Program-made: the position numbers and the translations under genes
Part shown: positions 60,911-64,000 of the stretch, in pieces
Numbering within the stretch: position 1 is the stretch's first letter
How the letters are laid out: every line of letters starts with the position of its first letter
Notes under the pieces: model-generated
What the model saw: only the letters and a program-made list of their open reading frames with translations
Database searches by the model: none
What the model was told of the DNA's origin: nothing
From: Leishmania infantum JPCM5
Lineage: Eukaryota; Euglenozoa; Kinetoplastea; Trypanosomatida; Trypanosomatidae
Assembly: GCF_000002875.2 (NCBI RefSeq)
Contig: NC_009392.2
Span: 186,001 to 250,000, forward strand
DNA: 64,000 nucleotides
Direction: 5' to 3'

Positions 60911-63658
60911 CATTGCTCTCCTGTGTTTGTTTGTTCTCGCAGCTGAACAAATCTTTTCCTCCTTCCCCCCTCTCCCTCACGCACACACACTCACACTCAC
61001 ACACGTTTTCTCGCGCTCTGCCCCGAGTGTCTCCTGCAAGAGCCCGCGTCGATTTGTTTCTTTTGGGGTTTCTTGCCTGTGTGTTTTTGTTTTTTTTTTT
61101 GGGGGGGGAGGTGTCTCTCGTTGCTGCCGTGCACAGATCGACTCATCTTTTCCCCACAAAGGGAACGAAGACAGAACAAAAAAAGGGAGGCAGAGGCGGA
61201 GGCGGACTGAAGCGCCGTGAGCTGTGTTGTGTCGCCCTTCTTGTCGCGCTTCGCCCATCCCAACACTGCTAGGCCACACCGCACCTTCTCCCTTCAAGGC
61301 CCTCTCGCTGATTTGTGTTACCTTAACAACAGGCGCGTCTTTCTCTTGTTTTCATTTCCCTCTCACGCTCTCCTTCTCCCCACCCCATCACACCCTGTCT
61401 TCATATTTTAGTTGTTGCCATTCGGCTGTTTTGGGCTGTTTCGTGTCGTGTCGCTCGTTCTCGTCGTCCTCGTCTTGTGTTGTGCGTGCGTTTGTGTGTG
61501 TGTGTTTCTTTTTTTCGGCATCCCTGCGTCGTTGTGCAAGCGAGTGTAGGTGTGTCCGTACCTCTGTCTCGCCGTTCCTTGGCGTTCTCCCTTGTTTCTT
61601 ATTGTCTTTAGTTTTTTCTTTCGTGAGTTTGTTCCTCGTGTGTGTGTGTGTGTCAGTGCGATCAGCTCTTTGTGTTCTCTTCTTGCCGTCCTTGCGCGCT
61701 CACGCCTTTTATTTCTTTATTTTTTATTATCATCATCTTGCCCCCCCCCCACACACACACACCATCTGCAAATCGTCCCTTGTTCGGCTCCTCCCGCAGT
61801 GGCTCGCTGTCGCCGTTGCTGCTGCTGTTGCTGCTTGTGCTCTCAGAGCTCAGCTCACAATCCCTTCCCTCTCCTTCTCTCTGATCGCCTCTGCAACCGA
61901 CATCACAGTCCTTTTTATTCCCCCACCGACCCACCCACCCACCCCTCCTTCGTCGTCATCGTTTTGTTTATAGCCAGTACGACTCGTTTTCCCTCTGTTG
62001 GTCTCTGTGATTCTCGTTGTTGTGGAGTGTCCGCGCTCGCGTCGGTGTGCCTGTATGGGTGTGACGTCTCTCATCAGATTTCGTTTCTTTTTTTTATGTT
62101 GTTGCTTTCTGTGTGGTGGCTGTGGCTGTTGTCTCCCTTTTCTGTCTATCACACACACACTAATATCTATCTGTGATCACCCCCCCTCCTCCTCCTCCCC
62201 CGTTCCCCTTTAAAGTTGCCCATTGCACCTTTTGTTTGGTTGCGGTGTGCTTCTCCGGTTTTCGTTTTTGTGCTCTGCCGCATCTCTTCACGCATCTTTT
62301 TAGACGCACAACACACACACACGCACGCGCACCTCTCTTCGCCGGCTTCCTTCGTTTTCGCTCCCTCGGCATCTCTTTGGTTTGTTTTGTTGTCTCTTGT
62401 ACTGCTGTCGTCCCCGCCTCCCCTTTATTGTGTTTTTTTTCCTTTTCTTTCTCTCTCGCGCGTGTGTGTGTGTGTTGATTTTCTATCCCACACCCCTTCC
62501 TCTGCGTGCCTCCCCCTCTACCGATCTTCGCTCGCACTGGCGGCGCTCACGCGTACATTCACGCACTCTGTCTCTGTCTCTCCTCTGCCCTTCCTACCCG
62601 TCAGCCGCATTGGTCGTCACCCCATTGTCATCGGCTCCGTCGTTGAGCCAACAGGAAAAAAAAAGCGCATCCCTGCACTCGCGGACGCCATTACGGTCAT
62701 CGCCGATCATCACTCCCTCGATCCGCCCTCCTTCCCTCCCCTCATTCACGCCGCCGCCGCGTCGTCGGGACGTTGTCGTCTGTTCCCAAACAGCGCCTTC
62801 TCCTCCTCTGTTTTGGTTTTCTCCTTTGTAACGCCACTGCAATTTCGCTCATTCTCCCCCCTCCCCCTCCCTCTGTCGTCGTCTTCGTTGTCTTCTCTGC
62901 AGCACCCCATCCTCTTTACCACCTCGCTTACTCGTGTGGCGCGCCCTTCTTGCCGGTCTTCTTCACCGCGGTCTCCCCGAACTCTATTCATCTATACATA
63001 CATATATATATATACATCTCCCCTTCCCCGCTTCGACATCTCCGCTTTTCGTTTTCCTTGGTGGCGGCAGTGGTGGGTGTGTGACGTTCGTAGGAACATC
63101 TGCAGCCAAAACAAAGGAAGGCGGGACGGCGGGAAGGAGGCGCACACCACATGCACGTGCGTGTTGTTGGCACTTGCAGCTTCGCCTTGTCATTCACCTT
63201 TTCCTTTCCTTGTGTGTCCGCCTGTGCGGCTCTTTGGTGTTGCTTGAGGGGAGAGGAGGGAGGAGCTCGCCCTCTTCTCTTCTGCCGTGGGCATCCACAG
63301 AAAGCAAACAACAGGATAGCGAGAAGACGGGGCACGGCGAGACATTGGAAACACAGAGGAACGGGAAGAGAGCACACGAGATAGAACGGCGGAAGACGAG
63401 ACGCGAGATTGAAAAACACAAGAACACAGCAAGGGTCGAGGTAGGGGCGAGTCAGCTATCCAGCACATGTGTAGTTGTTGTGCGTGTGTGCGAGGAGAAA
63501 GAAGCTAAGCAGCAACAGGTGCCGGTTTTTGTTTTTGGAGGGAATCCTTCCCACACCCACATCCCGACCCCCACACACACCCTCCCGAGTGTGCACAGCG
63601 ACACTGGCTCCGCGATATACTGTTCATTGCATTGCCAGAGAAAAGTTGTTGTGTAGCG

Positions 63659-63660
<2 letters not shown>

Positions 63661-63697
<37 letters not shown>
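63661..63697. repeat. (GT)n microsatellite, longest in the window
   Basis: About 18 uninterrupted GT units near the right end of the window. Confidence 0.9.
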
Positions 63698-63699
<2 letters not shown>

Positions 63700-64000
63700 T
63701 GTGGCTCATTTTTTGTTTTGGCGGAAAGAGCCCCTCCCTAAGCCCTGCATGCTTGGAGAGGCACTGGCACCACCACCACCACCACCACACCCGTGAGCCC
63801 CTTCCACCCACTCACCGCCTCTCGTGTGTGTTTTGTGCTTGCTTGCAAAAGGGGCCGTCGAGCCCTCCATCAGCCATCAGAAAGTTTTCTTTTCTTGCTA
63901 ACCACTCTGTGGCGGAGCACACAGTGAAGCAGACAGACCAACAGAAAGAAGGTAACGCCCCGCTGCGCGGACGAGCTGTGCAGTTATCGAGACGTAAACG

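Larger units (their letters stand above)
58422..64000 (+). other. Gene-free right end (5.6 kb)
   Basis: No convincing CDS. It carries (GT)n tracts at 60883-60910 and 63661-63697, repeat copy C, a GATA palindrome at 60280-60299, and extremely pyrimidine-rich sequence at about 60950-63000. The frame at 62216-63247 (343 codons) is Ser/Phe/Leu/Pro-rich, as expected from CT tracts, and is rejected. The end probably approaches the 5' leader of a gene beyond the window. Confidence 0.5.

Noticed and set aside
62216..63247. Plus-strand open frame of 343 codons
   Set aside because: The product is Ser/Phe/Leu/Pro/Val repeats dictated by CT and GT tracts, all three frames look alike, and no domain or signal is visible.
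1..64000. tRNA, rRNA or snoRNA genes
   Set aside because: No cloverleaf with A/B boxes, rRNA core or clear C/D or H/ACA pattern was noticed by eye. A covariance-model scan was not possible, so this is absence of evidence only.

Overview
This is nuclear DNA of a trypanosomatid, almost certainly a Leishmania. All recognisable genes lie on the + strand, none shows an intron, and they are separated by long pyrimidine-rich spacers full of (GT)n, (CA)n, poly-G and poly-T tracts. Several start codons sit just behind a polypyrimidine tract plus AG, the signature of spliced-leader trans-splicing. The window is therefore read as part of one polycistronic transcription unit running left to right. An intact cyclopropane-fatty-acid synthase argues against L. 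major, which lacks this gene. From memory the gene order (signal peptidase, SUMO, CFAS, eIF2 beta) recalls Leishmania chromosome 8; this was not checked.

Layout. 0-10 kb: SEC11 signal peptidase, a cysteine-rich membrane protein, SUMO and a small RGG-tailed protein. 10-17 kb: two disordered hypothetical proteins and an SPX domain fused to a degenerate PRPP-synthetase fold. 19-33 kb: two very large adjacent transmembrane kinase-fold genes, the first a receptor-like pseudokinase with a kelch-like ectodomain, the second with all catalytic motifs and an insert of about 1150 residues. 33-44 kb: four housekeeping-type genes, namely a mitochondrial LYR-motif protein, CFAS, eIF2 beta and mitoribosomal protein mL49. 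45-58.5 kb: three diverged paralogues of a small signal-TM-tail membrane protein, interrupted by an unrelated TM-anchored protein with a possibly decayed 3' flank. 58.5-64 kb: no convincing gene; probably a long 3' region followed by the 5' region of a gene outside the window.

How the parts relate. As usual in trypanosomatids, neighbouring genes do not form pathway operons. Genuine local relationships are the kinase/pseudokinase pair, the three-member membrane-protein family, and a dispersed repeat of about 120-165 bp present three times in the same orientation. Two repeat copies bracket the laterally acquired CFAS gene, which suggests a route for its loss in other lineages.

Limits. All calls come from reading motifs by eye. 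No database search, alignment program or RNA mapping was available, so start codons, splice sites and retroposon assignments are inferences.
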